A stretch of DNA of 64,000 nt from Achromobacter kerstersii (GCF_902859595.1 NZ_CADIJQ010000001.1:496001-560000); one strand, 5' to 3'. Counted from the stretch's first letter, positions 17,312 through 27,765 are shown. Notes: a model not told the origin generated them from the sequence alone. Numbers and translations are program-made.

Positions 17312-17697
17312 GCCTGCTCATTGATCAATGCCGCGCTTGCGCGCACCGGTTCTATCCCTCGCGGCTATGGTGCCCGGCTTGCGGCCATGACCAGGTGCAG
17401 CCGGTGGCGGCAGACTATGCCGAGCTGCTGGCGTGGACCGTCATGCCGGCTAAAAAGGACGAGTCAAAAAGGGACGAGTCAGGAAGCGACAAGTCAGGAA
17501 ACAACGAGTCAAAAGTCGGCGACCCGGACGACACCCTCGACCTCGTCGTCATCGCCACCGTGCGCGCCTTGCCCGATGGCCCCGTGCTGGTAGCGCGGCT
17601 GGAGGATGTGCCCACGCATATCGGCCAGCGTCTGCGGCTGTTCGGACGCAAGACGCAGGGGCGGGTGTTGCCGTGGGCATGGACGCTGCCTGGGTAA
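17308..17697 (+). CDS. DUF35 OB-fold zinc-ribbon partner protein
   Basis: A 129-residue DUF35 protein: a rubredoxin-like zinc ribbon at residues 8-25 (CRAC and CPAC pairs) followed by an OB-fold (AELLAWTVMP ... LPDGPVLVARLEDVPTHIGQRLRLF). DUF35 proteins form complexes with thiolase-like enzymes and bind acyl-CoA. Its ATG overlaps the stop of the thiolase-like gene, supporting a heteromer. Between the first two OB strands there is an unusual hydrophilic insert of about 20 residues (K, D, E, S, N only) encoded by four 15-bp tandem repeats. It is the last gene of the operon starting at 13169. Confidence 0.88.
   Translation: MSLLIDQCRACAHRFYPSRLWCPACGHDQVQPVAADYAELLAWTVMPAKKDESKRDESGSDKSGNNESKVGDPDDTLDLVVIATVRALPDGPVLVARLEDVPTHIGQRLRLFGRKTQGRVLPWAWTLPG
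17455..17514 (+). repeat. 15-bp tandem repeat, four units, in frame in DUF35 gene
   Basis: Four units related to AAGGACGAGTCAAAA start at 17455, 17470, 17485 and 17500. They encode a Lys/Asp/Glu/Ser-rich loop inside the OB-fold. The unit keeps the frame, and the local composition (A-rich) differs from the GC-rich surroundings. Confidence 0.85.
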
Positions 17698-17779
17698 ATG
17701 CCGTCAGGTGAGTGTCGTCAGGGTGAGTGCCGCTGCGGGTGGCGGCCGCTTGCGCGAAGACCGCTAGGGTGAAGCCCCC

Positions 17780-18610
17780 CTAGTCGCCGCTATCCGCCGC
17801 CCTTATCGATTCAAGCCGCTGCGCGAGCGACGCCGTGGACAATTCACCCACCCGCAAATCCACCAACCGGCCCTCAGCATCGAGGAACAAAGTGGCCGGC
17901 AAGCCCCGATTGCTGAACTTGCGCGACGCCTCGCCGGCCGGGTCGATCAGCACGTTGCGTAACGCGGGCGCGTGCTTGTCCAGAAACTGTGCCACGTCTT
18001 GCGCGGCTTCCGCCTGATTCAGAAACACGAAGTTGACGTCCGGATTGGCCGCCTGTGCCGCCGCGAAGGCCGGCATTTCCCGCCGGCACGGCGGGCACCA
18101 ACTGGCCCACAAATTGATCACGGTGGGTTTGCCGTGAAAGGCCGACATCGTGGCGGGCGCCCCATCCATGTTGTTGACCGCCAGCGCGGCCAGTTCAGGT
18201 TGCGCCTGGGGCGTCGGGGCCAGCCAGCGCCCGCCGCCCAGCCACGCGGCGCTGGCCAACGCCAACGCACCCAACAAGGCCACGCGCGGTGCATGGCGCC
18301 GCAGAACGGCGATGGCGGCATACGCCCACGCGGCCGCGAGCCCCGCCAAGCCAATCCAGCCGCCGTCGCGCAAGTCCAGCATCTTGATCGGATCGGGCAG
18401 GTAGTGGTCGCGGTAGCGCCAGACAAAACTCAGGCGGGCGACCAGCAGGCCGATGATCAGCGCCCGCCACAAGACGGTGCTCAAGTGCGCGGTGCGATCG
18501 CGGTCGCGATTGAACAGCTTGGCCGCCAGCAGGCCGACCACCCCGGCGGCGATCAACAGCGCAAGTTCCGTAGGCAATACCAGGGGGCCGAGCCGAATGG
18601 CGGGCGTCAT
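17780..18610 (-). CDS. Membrane-anchored TlpA-like thiol-disulfide protein
   Basis: A 276-residue two-part protein. Residues 1-135 contain four or so hydrophobic segments (LPTELALLIAAGVVGLL, LWRALIIGLLVARLSF, GLAGLAAAWAYAAIA and ALLGALALASAAW). The membrane part, with LVARLSFVWRYRDHY, resembles prolipoprotein diacylglyceryl transferase fragments. Residues about 145-276 form a periplasmic TlpA/ResA thioredoxin domain with active site ASWCPPCRREMPAF and a cis-Pro loop NRGLPATLFLD. It probably reduces or isomerises disulfides in the periplasm, for example during cytochrome c maturation, but no client is nearby. Its ATG overlaps the stop of the gene at 18607, so the two are coupled. Confidence 0.87.
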   Translation of the reverse strand: MTPAIRLGPLVLPTELALLIAAGVVGLLAAKLFNRDRDRTAHLSTVLWRALIIGLLVARLSFVWRYRDHYLPDPIKMLDLRDGGWIGLAGLAAAWAYAAIAVLRRHAPRVALLGALALASAAWLGGGRWLAPTPQAQPELAALAVNNMDGAPATMSAFHGKPTVINLWASWCPPCRREMPAFAAAQAANPDVNFVFLNQAEAAQDVAQFLDKHAPALRNVLIDPAGEASRKFSNRGLPATLFLDAEGRLVDLRVGELSTASLAQRLESIRAADSGD

Positions 18611-19044
18611 GCGTCCGCCGGGGCGTTGGCCGTCGTGGGCGGCGGAAAGCGGAAGCGGATTTGCAGGTTCGTCCCCGAGCCCGAAATGCGCAGGTCGTGG
18701 ATACGCGCGCTGCCGGGCAGGGGCAGGGGGCCTTCAGCGGTGAAGCCGTGCCCGTCGATATCGTCCTGCAACGTGCGGCTATCGTGCCTTGATGAGGCAT
18801 CCTTCGCCGGGTCGTCTGCCAATTCGTCTGCCAATTCGTCTGCCAATTCGTCTGCCAATTCGTCCGCCGATTCGGCCGCTGGTTCGTTGGCCAGTCTGGC
18901 AGCTTCGTGCGCCTGAAATAGCGCCGCGTAGGTCTCAAAATGCGGGGACGGGGAAAAACTCCCTTCCATCAGCACGCTGCCAGACGTGCGCACCTGCGCC
19001 ACGCCAATGCGCTTGCCCCCGCCGTCCTTGATGTTGAATTCCAT
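18607..19044 (-). CDS. Small hypothetical protein with acidic ADEL repeat
   Basis: A 145-residue soluble protein starting MEFNIKDGGGKRIGVAQVR, with a GGGAG ribosome site eight bases upstream. Residues about 25-45 and 95-140 look like short beta-rich conserved segments (HFETYAALFQAHEAARLAN, LRISGSGTNLQIRFRF). Between them lies an acidic low-complexity stretch of repeated ADEL tetrapeptides encoded by 12-bp tandem repeats. I do not recognise the family. Its stop overlaps the ATG of the TlpA-like gene, so a related function in the envelope or redox homeostasis is possible but unproven. Confidence 0.75.
   Translation of the reverse strand: MEFNIKDGGGKRIGVAQVRTSGSVLMEGSFSPSPHFETYAALFQAHEAARLANEPAAESADELADELADELADELADDPAKDASSRHDSRTLQDDIDGHGFTAEGPLPLPGSARIHDLRISGSGTNLQIRFRFPPPTTANAPADA
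18814..18885 (-). repeat. 12-bp tandem repeat, six units, in frame
   Basis: Units of GTCTGCCAATTC (plus strand) start at 18814, 18826, 18838 and 18850 with no change, followed by two diverged units to 18885. On the coding strand they give repeated Asp-Glu-Leu-Ala. Four perfect copies suggest recent expansion. Confidence 0.9.
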
Positions 19045-19212
19045 GCTCGGCTCCCGAATGAAGCGGACTAGCCTAGCATGCAGCGCGCCCCGCAGCGCCC
19101 CGCCACGCCGTCGCAACCGGCATGGTCCGGCAGTAACGCTAAAATGGCGGCTCGCGGCTGCCTGTCCAGCCTTTCCGGCATTCTTATTCTTGCGCCTGGC
19201 GCACCCATAACT

Positions 19213-19995
19213 ATGAAAAAACTGACCGCTGTTCTCCTCGTGTCCGCTACTACGCTACTGACCGCTTGCGGCCCGAGCGACAACGCGACCACCGCCGGCG
19301 CGGCAGCTCCGAAGAAGGTCGTCGTGGGCCTGGATGACAACTTCCCGCCCATGGGTTTCCGTGACGCGAGCAACCAGATCGTCGGTTTTGACGTCGACAT
19401 GGCCAAGGAAGCCAGCAAGCGCCTGGGCATGGAAGTGGAATTCAAGCCGATCGACTGGAGCGCCAAGGAAGCCGAACTCAACGGCAAGCGCGTCGACGTG
19501 CTCTGGAACGGCCTGACCATCACCGAAGAGCGCAAGAAGAACATCAGCTTCACCGCGCCGTACATGGCCAACCACCAGATCATCATCGTCGGCACGCAGT
19601 CGCCCGTGAAGGTCAAGAACGACCTGGCGGGCAAGGTGGTCGGCGCGCAGGATGGCAGCAGCGCCACCGACGCCATCGCCAAGGACCCGGTCGCCGCCCA
19701 GATCAAGGAAGTGAAGAAGTTCGGCGACAACGTCACCGCGCTGATGGATCTGGCCGCTGGCCGTCTGGACGCCATCGTCGTGGACGAAGTGGTGGGCCGT
19801 TACCTGATCAGCAAGCGCGCGGGCGAATACCGCGTGCTGGACGAGAACTTCGGCACCGAAGACTACGGCGTCGGCGTGCGCAAGGACGACGCCGAACTGC
19901 TGGGCAAGCTGGACAAGACGCTGGATTCGATGAAGCAGGACGGCACCGCCGGCCGCATCGCCACCCAGTGGTTTGGCGCGAACATCATCAAGTAA
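19213..19995 (+). CDS. Amino-acid ABC transporter substrate-binding lipoprotein
   Basis: A 260-residue family 3 (HisJ/GlnH-type) solute-binding protein. It has a lipoprotein signal peptide with lipobox LTAC (Cys19 region, MKKLTAVLLVSATTLLTAC), then VVVGLDDNFPPMGFRD, the ligand-pocket region VDVLWNGLTITEERKK, and the family signature GFDVDMAKEASKRLGMEVEF. It is anchored outside the cytoplasmic membrane and delivers a polar amino acid to the permease 20 bp downstream. No strong ribosome site is seen before the ATG. The exact amino acid is not deducible. It forms an operon with genes at 20016 and 20650. Confidence 0.93.
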   Translation: MKKLTAVLLVSATTLLTACGPSDNATTAGAAAPKKVVVGLDDNFPPMGFRDASNQIVGFDVDMAKEASKRLGMEVEFKPIDWSAKEAELNGKRVDVLWNGLTITEERKKNISFTAPYMANHQIIIVGTQSPVKVKNDLAGKVVGAQDGSSATDAIAKDPVAAQIKEVKKFGDNVTALMDLAAGRLDAIVVDEVVGRYLISKRAGEYRVLDENFGTEDYGVGVRKDDAELLGKLDKTLDSMKQDGTAGRIATQWFGANIIK

Positions 19996-20015
19996 GCGGC
20001 GCGCGAACCCACTGA

Positions 20016-20669
20016 ATGGACTACGTACTCTCTTTGCTGGGGCCCATGGCGGAAGGCGCGAAAGTGACCTTGACGCTGTTTTTCATCACCCTGGCCCTGG
20101 CGGTGCCTTTAGGGTTGGTGCTGGCCCTGGCGCGCATTTCGAAGTGGCCGCTGCTGAGCAGTCTGGTGAACGGCTATATCTGGCTCATGCGCGGCACGCC
20201 GCTCATGCTCCAGATGTTGTTCATCTATTTTGCGCTGCCGTTTGTGCCGGTCATTGGCGTGCGGCTGCCGGATTTTCCGGCGGCCGTGGTGGCGTTCGCG
20301 CTGAACTACGCGGCGTATTTCGCCGAGATCTTCCGGGCGGGTATTCAGTCGGTGGATCGTGGCCAGTACGAAGGCAGCAAGGTGCTGGGCATGACCTATC
20401 TGCAAACGCTGCGCCGCATCGTGCTGCCCCAGATGGTGCAGCGCGTGCTGCCGCCGATGAGCAACGAAACCATCACGCTGGTGAAGGACACGTCGCTGAT
20501 CTACGTACTGGCGCTGAACGACATCCTGCGGACGGCGCGCGGCATCGTGCAGCGTGATTTCACGACCACGCCTTTCCTGGTCGCCGCCGCCTTCTATCTC
20601 CTGATGACGCTGGTTCTGACGTGGTTCTTCCAGCACATGGAAAAGCGCTATGCCAAATATGACCAGTAA
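20016..20669 (+). CDS. Polar amino-acid ABC transporter permease
   Basis: A 217-residue HisM/GlnP-type permease with about five membrane helices. The EAA loop that contacts the ATPase is visible ([23 protein letters not shown]). The N-terminal segment [17 protein letters not shown] is also diagnostic of this family. It sits between the binding protein and the ATPase, whose start it overlaps by 20 bp, so all three are one transporter operon. A single permease gene implies a homodimeric channel. Confidence 0.94.
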   Translation: MDYVLSLLGPMAEGAKVTLTLFFITLALAVPLGLVLALARISKWPLLSSLVNGYIWLMRGTPLMLQMLFIYFALPFVPVIGVRLPDFPAAVVAFALNYAAYFAEIFRAGIQSVDRGQYEGSKVLGMTYLQTLRRIVLPQMVQRVLPPMSNETITLVKDTSLIYVLALNDILRTARGIVQRDFTTTPFLVAAAFYLLMTLVLTWFFQHMEKRYAKYDQ

Positions 20670-21537
20670 CCCGCAGGCAAGCGCCGACATGGCTTCTGAG
20701 CGACCCGGTATGGATCGCCCCGGTATGGACCGACCCGGTATGGACCGCCCCGGTACGGATCGCCCTGGTATGGACCGCCCCGTCATGATCCAGGCCAGCG
20801 GCATCATCAAATCGTTCGGCGCCAATCGCGTGCTGGACCAGGTGTCGCTGACCCTGGGGCAGGGCGAAGTGGTGGCGGTGATTGGCCCGTCGGGCTCGGG
20901 CAAAAGCACGTTCCTGCGCTGCCTGAATCACCTTGAGACCATCGACGAAGGCAGCATCGACGTCGAAGGCGAATCGATGGCGCGCGCGGTTCCGGGCGGG
21001 CGCAGCCAGTACGCCAGCGACGCCGAAGTGCGCCGCATCTGCCGCAAGATGGGCATGGTGTTTCAGTCGTTCAACCTGTTCCCGCACATGACGGTGTTGC
21101 AGAACATCATCGAAGCGCCGATCACGGTGAAGGGCATGACGAAGGCGCAGATCATCCCCAAGGCGGAAGAACTGCTGCGCAAGGTCGGCCTGCTGAACAA
21201 GCGCGACAACTATCCGACGCGCCTGTCTGGCGGCCAGAAGCAGCGCGTGGCGATTGCGCGCGCACTGGCGATGGAACCCGACATCATGCTGTTCGACGAG
21301 CCCACCTCGGCGCTTGACCCCGAACTGACGGGCGAAGTGCTGCGCACCATGAAGCAGTTGGCGGACGAACGCATGACCATGCTGGTCGTCACCCACGAAA
21401 TGGGCTTTGCCCGCGAAGTGGCGCACCGCGTCATCTTCATGGACGACGGCCGCATTGTGGAAGAAGCCCCATCCGCTACATTCTTCAGCGCGCCGCAACA
21501 CGCGCGCAGCCGGGAATTCCTGGCGCATATGCTTTAG
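20650..21537 (+). CDS. Amino-acid ABC transporter ATP-binding protein with N-terminal repeat extension
   Basis: A 295-residue GlnQ/HisP-type ATPase. Walker [11 protein letters not shown]-loop [14 protein letters not shown], signature [15 protein letters not shown], Walker [14 protein letters not shown] and H-loop VTHEMGFA are intact. Residues 1-46 are an extension not found in the family, mostly RPGMD pentapeptides encoded by 15-bp tandem repeats. The family domain starts near [11 protein letters not shown]. Because each repeat carries an in-frame ATG, translation may begin at several places; the first ATG at 20650 overlaps the permease by 20 bp. It powers import by the binding protein and permease encoded upstream. 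Confidence 0.93.
   Translation: MPNMTSNPQASADMASERPGMDRPGMDRPGMDRPGTDRPGMDRPVMIQASGIIKSFGANRVLDQVSLTLGQGEVVAVIGPSGSGKSTFLRCLNHLETIDEGSIDVEGESMARAVPGGRSQYASDAEVRRICRKMGMVFQSFNLFPHMTVLQNIIEAPITVKGMTKAQIIPKAEELLRKVGLLNKRDNYPTRLSGGQKQRVAIARALAMEPDIMLFDEPTSALDPELTGEVLRTMKQLADERMTMLVVTHEMGFAREVAHRVIFMDDGRIVEEAPSATFFSAPQHARSREFLAHML
20701..20787 (+). repeat. 15-bp tandem repeat, nearly six units, in frame in the ATPase gene
   Basis: Units related to CGACCCGGTATGGAT begin at 20701, 20716, 20731, 20746 and 20761, with a shorter last unit to 20787. They encode repeated Arg-Pro-Gly-Met-Asp just before the conserved ATPase fold. Most units contain an in-frame ATG. Confidence 0.9.
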
Positions 21538-21619
21538 GCCAAGCCAGGCCAAGTTAGCCAGGCCAGGCCAGGCCAGGCCAAGCCAAGCCAAGCCAAGCCA
21601 GGCCAAGCCAAGCCAAGCC
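21536..21619 (+). repeat. Pentanucleotide repeat (AAGCC/AGGCC) upstream of fetA-like gene
   Basis: About seventeen 5-bp units of AAGCC or AGGCC run from the stop codon of the amino-acid ATPase gene to 21619, broken once by AAGTT. They fill most of the spacer before the next gene at 21660. Being non-coding and not a multiple of three, copy-number changes would alter spacing between the two transcription units. Confidence 0.9.
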
Positions 21620-21659
21620 GGGTGCGGGCCAGCCCCTCGCACCCTCTCCGGAGGTGGGC

Positions 21660-22277
21660 ATGCACCCTGACAAGATTCCCGTCCTGCGGCTGCGCGGCGT
21701 GTACAGTCAGCGCCTTGCCCCCGTCAGCCTGGATCTATCCGCCGGCGAGTGCGGCGCGATTGTCGGCCCGTCCGGGTCGGGCAAGTCATTGCTGCTGCGC
21801 CAAGTGGCGGACCTGGACCCCGGCCATGGCGAGGTCGAGCTTGATGGCAAGCCACGTTCCGGCATGCGGGGCTACGAATGGCGGCGCCAGGTGGTGTATT
21901 GCCAGGCGGAAGCAGGGTGGTGGGACGATCACGTCGCACCCCATTTCCCTGACCGCACGCAGGCAGAAGCCCTGATGCAAACGCTGGGCGTGTCCCCTGA
22001 AAAGCTGGATGCCCTGGTGCACGAGCTATCCACCGGCGAGCGCCAGCGTCTGGGACTCGCGCGCGCGTTGGCGCAACAGCCACGCGTGCTGGTGCTGGAT
22101 GAGCCCACGGCGGCGCTGGATCAGGCGGCCACCGCCCGCGTCGAAACCGCGTTGCAGCATTTCCTGGATGGCGGCGCGGCCATCCTGATGGTGACGCACA
22201 ACCCGGAGCAGGCGAACCGGCTCGCGCGCCGGACCTGGCGCATGGCGCACGGCCAACTGGAGCCGCTATGGACGTGA
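21660..22277 (+). CDS. fetA: FetA-like ABC exporter ATP-binding protein
   Basis: A 205-residue ATPase of the FetA/YbbL type. Walker [12 protein letters not shown], signature ELSTGERQRLGLARAL (with STGER rather than SGGQ) and Walker B VLVLDEPTAALDQ are visible, followed by H-loop VTHNPEQA. A GGAGG six bases upstream supports the ATG at 21660 over the GTG at 21654. It overlaps the UPF0014/FetB gene by 10 bp, and the pair matches the FetAB iron exporter that lowers cytoplasmic iron and helps oxidative-stress resistance in Escherichia coli. Assignment rests mainly on the FetB partner. Confidence 0.85.
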   Translation: MHPDKIPVLRLRGVYSQRLAPVSLDLSAGECGAIVGPSGSGKSLLLRQVADLDPGHGEVELDGKPRSGMRGYEWRRQVVYCQAEAGWWDDHVAPHFPDRTQAEALMQTLGVSPEKLDALVHELSTGERQRLGLARALAQQPRVLVLDEPTAALDQAATARVETALQHFLDGGAAILMVTHNPEQANRLARRTWRMAHGQLEPLWT

Positions 22278-23068
22278 TCAAGCTGCAAGCGCTGGACCTT
22301 GTCATCGCCTCGCTGCTGGTGTTGCTGTGCGCGGCGATCTCGTTTGCGCTGCGGCTGAATTTGCAGCGCCAGGTGTTGTGGGCGGCGATCCGCACCGTCG
22401 TGCAATTGCTGCTGGTCGGCCATATTCTGCGCGTGGTGTTTGCGCATGCCACGCCCTGGCTGACGGCGCTGGTGGTGGCGGTGATGATGGCGCTGGCCGC
22501 GCGCGAAGTGGCGGCCCGCCCCAAGGCGCGGCTGGCCGGGCATGGCAATGGCTGGGTCGGCACGCTGGCAGTCGCGGCCACCACCTTGATCACGGCCATG
22601 TTCATTCTGAACACCGCGCTGCGCCCCGACCCCTGGTTCGACCCGCGCTACGCCATTGCGCTGGTGGGCATCGTGCTGGGCAGCGTGTTGAACGCCGCCA
22701 GTCTGGCGCTGGACGGCGTGCTGTCGGGCGTGCGCCGCGAAAAACTGGCGATCGAAGCGCGGTTGGCTCTAGGCGCCACCCCGCATCAGGCGTTTTCCAC
22801 CCTGCTGCGCGAATCCGTCCGGCGCGGCATCGTGCCCAGCGTCAACCAGATGTCGGCGGCGGGCATCATCACCTTGCCCGGCATCATGACGGGTCAGATC
22901 ATCGCCGGCATGGACCCTATCGACGCCGCCAAGTACCAGATTTTGCTGATGTTTCTGCTGTGCGGCGCAAGCGGCATGGCGGCCATGGCGGCGGCCTATG
23001 GCGCCATGCGCAGGCTGACGGACGAGCGTGGGCGCTTGCGTCTGGACCGCTTGTCGGCGCCGAAATAG
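22268..23068 (+). CDS. fetB: FetB-like (UPF0014) iron exporter permease
   Basis: A 266-residue UPF0014 membrane protein with about seven helices. Family marks are LNLQRQVLWAAIRTVVQLLLVG, the region REKLAIEARLALGATPHQA, and VNQMSAAGIITLPGIMTGQIIAG, which is highly conserved in FetB/YbbM. It overlaps the ATPase gene by 10 bp, so the two form one transporter that exports iron from the cytoplasm. No Fur-type site is obvious upstream, and the spacer before the pair holds pentanucleotide repeats. Confidence 0.9.
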   Translation: MDVIKLQALDLVIASLLVLLCAAISFALRLNLQRQVLWAAIRTVVQLLLVGHILRVVFAHATPWLTALVVAVMMALAAREVAARPKARLAGHGNGWVGTLAVAATTLITAMFILNTALRPDPWFDPRYAIALVGIVLGSVLNAASLALDGVLSGVRREKLAIEARLALGATPHQAFSTLLRESVRRGIVPSVNQMSAAGIITLPGIMTGQIIAGMDPIDAAKYQILLMFLLCGASGMAAMAAAYGAMRRLTDERGRLRLDRLSAPK

Positions 23069-23280
23069 GGGAGCCAGCACCGCTCCGGCGCCTTAATAAA
23101 TCTAAGACCGTTGTAAGAAATTTCATGAGAACTCAACGCGGCCCTTTCCATAATGGGTGCCACGTTGTGTCTTTTTGAACGTTTCTTCCCTCGGACTTTC
23201 ATGCCTTTTGTGTCTTGCTTGCCTCCAGTGCCCGGCCTCATGCGCCCGCCCAACGCCCCGCTGATGCAGGAGCGCCTTGC

Positions 23281-24873
23281 ATGAGCGCCGTGCTAAGCCC
23301 CACTGCGCAGGCCTCTCGTAGCATTGCGGTTCAGACGTCCATTCCCGGCTGGCAGGTCCTGCTGGCGCTGGCCGTCTGGCTGGCCGCGTTGGCGTGGGCG
23401 CGCTGGCTGACCCTGCCCGACGAAGGCCGCTATGCCGGCGTGGCTTGGGAGATGTTGCGCAGCCAGTCGCCCATGGTGCCGCTGCTGGACGGGATGCCGT
23501 ATTTTCACAAGCCGCCCTTGTATTACTGGCTGGCGCAAATCAGCTACGCCTTGTTTGGCGTGCATGAATTCAGTGCGCGCGTGCCGTCGCTGCTGGGCGC
23601 GTGGGGCGCGGGCGCGGGGCTGTATGCGTTCGTGTCGCGCTACCGCAATGTGGCGCAGGCGCGCTGGGCCGTCGTCATCCTGGGCCTTACTCCCTTGTTC
23701 TTCGGTGCGGCGCAGTTCGCGAATATGGACATGCTGGTCGCCAGCATGATCACGCTATGCGTGCTGGCCGCCGCAGACACCGCCTTGCGGCGCGGGGAAG
23801 GGCGCCCGTTTCGTGCGATGTCGTTGGCAACCGGTGTGCTGGCGGCCTTGGCCGTGCTGGCCAAGGGCCTGATTGGCCTGGCGTTGCCCGGCGCCATCGT
23901 GCTGGCCTGGCTGCTGCTGCGGCGCGACTGGCGCGGCATGCGCGCCTTGCTGTGGGTGCCGGCATTGCTGGCGTTCGCCGTGGTGGCCGTGCCGTGGTTC
24001 GCGTTGATGCAGATGAAGTTTCCGGGCTTCTACCATTACTTTTTCGTCTACCAGCACTTCGAGCGCTTTGCGCAAAGTGGCTTCAACAACGCGCAGCCGT
24101 TCTGGTTCTATGTGCCGATTGTGGTGGGCCTGGCCTTGCCGTGGTCGATCTGGGGGGCGGCAATTTTCACGCGCGGCTTCTGGCGTGACGCCGATCCGCA
24201 CGGCTTGCGCCGGCTGATGGCGATCTGGATCACGGTGGTGGTGGTGTTCTTTTCCATCCCGCAATCGAAGTTGATTGGCTACGTGCTGCCGGTGTTTCCG
24301 CCGCTGGCGTTCCTGCTCAGTGAACGTATCGCGCCCGTCTGGGCGGCGGGCAAGCGGCGGGCCTTAAGCATTGCAATCGGCGTGGCGGTGGCTGTCTGTC
24401 TGGGGGCGATTGTGGCGGCGGCATCCAACCCGCGCGGCAGCGCCGGGCCGACCATGAAGGAACTGCGTGGTGAAATCCGGCCGCAAGATACGCAGGTCGC
24501 CCTGCATGCGTTGCCGTTTGATCTGGGGTTCTACACGCAGGCGTCTGAACCTGCCTGGATTGTGGATGACTGGCTGGACCCCGCCATTCCCACCCGCGAC
24601 AACTGGCGCAAGGAACTGTATGACGCGGCCGAGTTCGACCCCGTCGTCGGCAAGCGCGTGCTGGTGCAAAACGGAGATTTGACCGCGCGGCTTTGCGCGT
24701 CCGCCGACGGCGCACGGTTTTGGATCTGGGGCCGGGACGATGACGCCGGGCGTTATCCCGCCATCAACGGCGTGGCGCCGCGTTTGCCGGGCGACAAGCG
24801 TGCGGTGTGGCGGCTGGATATCGACAACGCGTTCCGCCAACGGATGTGCGGGGGCCAAACACCGGCGCAGTAA
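23281..24873 (+). CDS. ArnT-like GT39/GT83 membrane glycosyltransferase
   Basis: A 530-residue integral membrane glycosyltransferase of the PMT/ArnT superfamily. It has about twelve hydrophobic segments and the first periplasmic loop motif LPDEGRYAGVAWEML with the catalytic acidic pair, then MPYFHKPPLYYWLAQ, a hallmark of ArnT-like enzymes that transfer a sugar from a polyprenyl carrier to lipid A or another envelope acceptor. The C-terminal 130 residues form a soluble periplasmic domain. GGAG nine bases before the ATG at 23281 supports this start over an in-frame ATG at 23215. It appears monocistronic; the donor and acceptor are not known. Confidence 0.88.
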   Translation: MSAVLSPTAQASRSIAVQTSIPGWQVLLALAVWLAALAWARWLTLPDEGRYAGVAWEMLRSQSPMVPLLDGMPYFHKPPLYYWLAQISYALFGVHEFSARVPSLLGAWGAGAGLYAFVSRYRNVAQARWAVVILGLTPLFFGAAQFANMDMLVASMITLCVLAAADTALRRGEGRPFRAMSLATGVLAALAVLAKGLIGLALPGAIVLAWLLLRRDWRGMRALLWVPALLAFAVVAVPWFALMQMKFPGFYHYFFVYQHFERFAQSGFNNAQPFWFYVPIVVGLALPWSIWGAAIFTRGFWRDADPHGLRRLMAIWITVVVVFFSIPQSKLIGYVLPVFPPLAFLLSERIAPVWAAGKRRALSIAIGVAVAVCLGAIVAAASNPRGSAGPTMKELRGEIRPQDTQVALHALPFDLGFYTQASEPAWIVDDWLDPAIPTRDNWRKELYDAAEFDPVVGKRVLVQNGDLTARLCASADGARFWIWGRDDDAGRYPAINGVAPRLPGDKRAVWRLDIDNAFRQRMCGGQTPAQ

Positions 24874-24879
24874 GCGTGC

Positions 24880-24960
24880 AAGCCAGATTGCAGGCTGGAT
24901 CGCAAGCCGGATCGAAGGCCAGATTGCAGGCCAGATTGCAGGCCAGATCGCAAGCCCAAT
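24880..24960 (+). repeat. 12-bp tandem repeat, about 6.5 units, 3' of the glycosyltransferase gene
   Basis: Units of AGGCCAGATTGC or close variants start at 24880, 24892, 24904, 24916, 24928 and 24940, with a partial seventh. They begin seven bases after the stop codon and run into the terminator. They are non-coding as annotated. Confidence 0.9.
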
Positions 24961-25000
24961 AAAAAAGCCGGCAGCCCTTTGAAAGGCTGCCGGCTTTTTT
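24961..25000. terminator. Bidirectional rho-independent terminator
   Basis: A GC-rich stem GCCGGCAGCC / GGCTGCCGGC with loop CTTTGAAA is flanked by six A on the left and six T on the right, so it works in both directions. It lies between the convergent glycosyltransferase and isocitrate dehydrogenase genes. Confidence 0.93.
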
Positions 25001-25033
25001 GTGCTGGCGGCAAACGCCGCCAGACGGTGACGC

Positions 25034-27648
<2,615 letters not shown>

Positions 27649-27711
27649 ATGAATTTCCGCGCCGTCCGCATTTCGCTGATTATTACCATCATTCCAAGAA
27701 TGGTGGGTTAG
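27649..27711 (+). CDS. Isoleucine-rich leader peptide of ilvA (attenuator)
   Basis: A 20-codon open frame encodes MNFRAVRISLIITIIPRMVG: five Ile, with Leu and Thr among them and a core of six Ile/Thr residues within LIITIIP. It ends 24 bases before an intrinsic terminator that precedes ilvA, whose product makes the first committed intermediate of isoleucine synthesis. This is the arrangement of transcription attenuation: scarcity of charged Ile-tRNA would stall the ribosome on the Ile codons and favour read-through. A segment GGTGG at 27702-27706 can pair with CCACC at 27735-27739 and compete with the terminator stem. No clear ribosome site precedes the ATG, so translation initiation is the weak point. 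Confidence 0.7.
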   Translation: MNFRAVRISLIITIIPRMVG

Positions 27712-27734
27712 CGCGCGACCGCAATAGTCACAAG

Positions 27735-27765
27735 CCACCCGCCCCACGAGGCGGGTTTTTTGTGG
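27735..27765 (+). terminator. Intrinsic terminator in the ilvA leader
   Basis: Stem CCCGCC / GGCGGG (27738-27743 and 27750-27755) with loop CCACGA, followed by six T (27756-27761). It lies between the Ile-rich leader peptide and the ilvA start 40 bases further on, so it would stop transcription before ilvA unless antiterminated. Confidence 0.85.
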
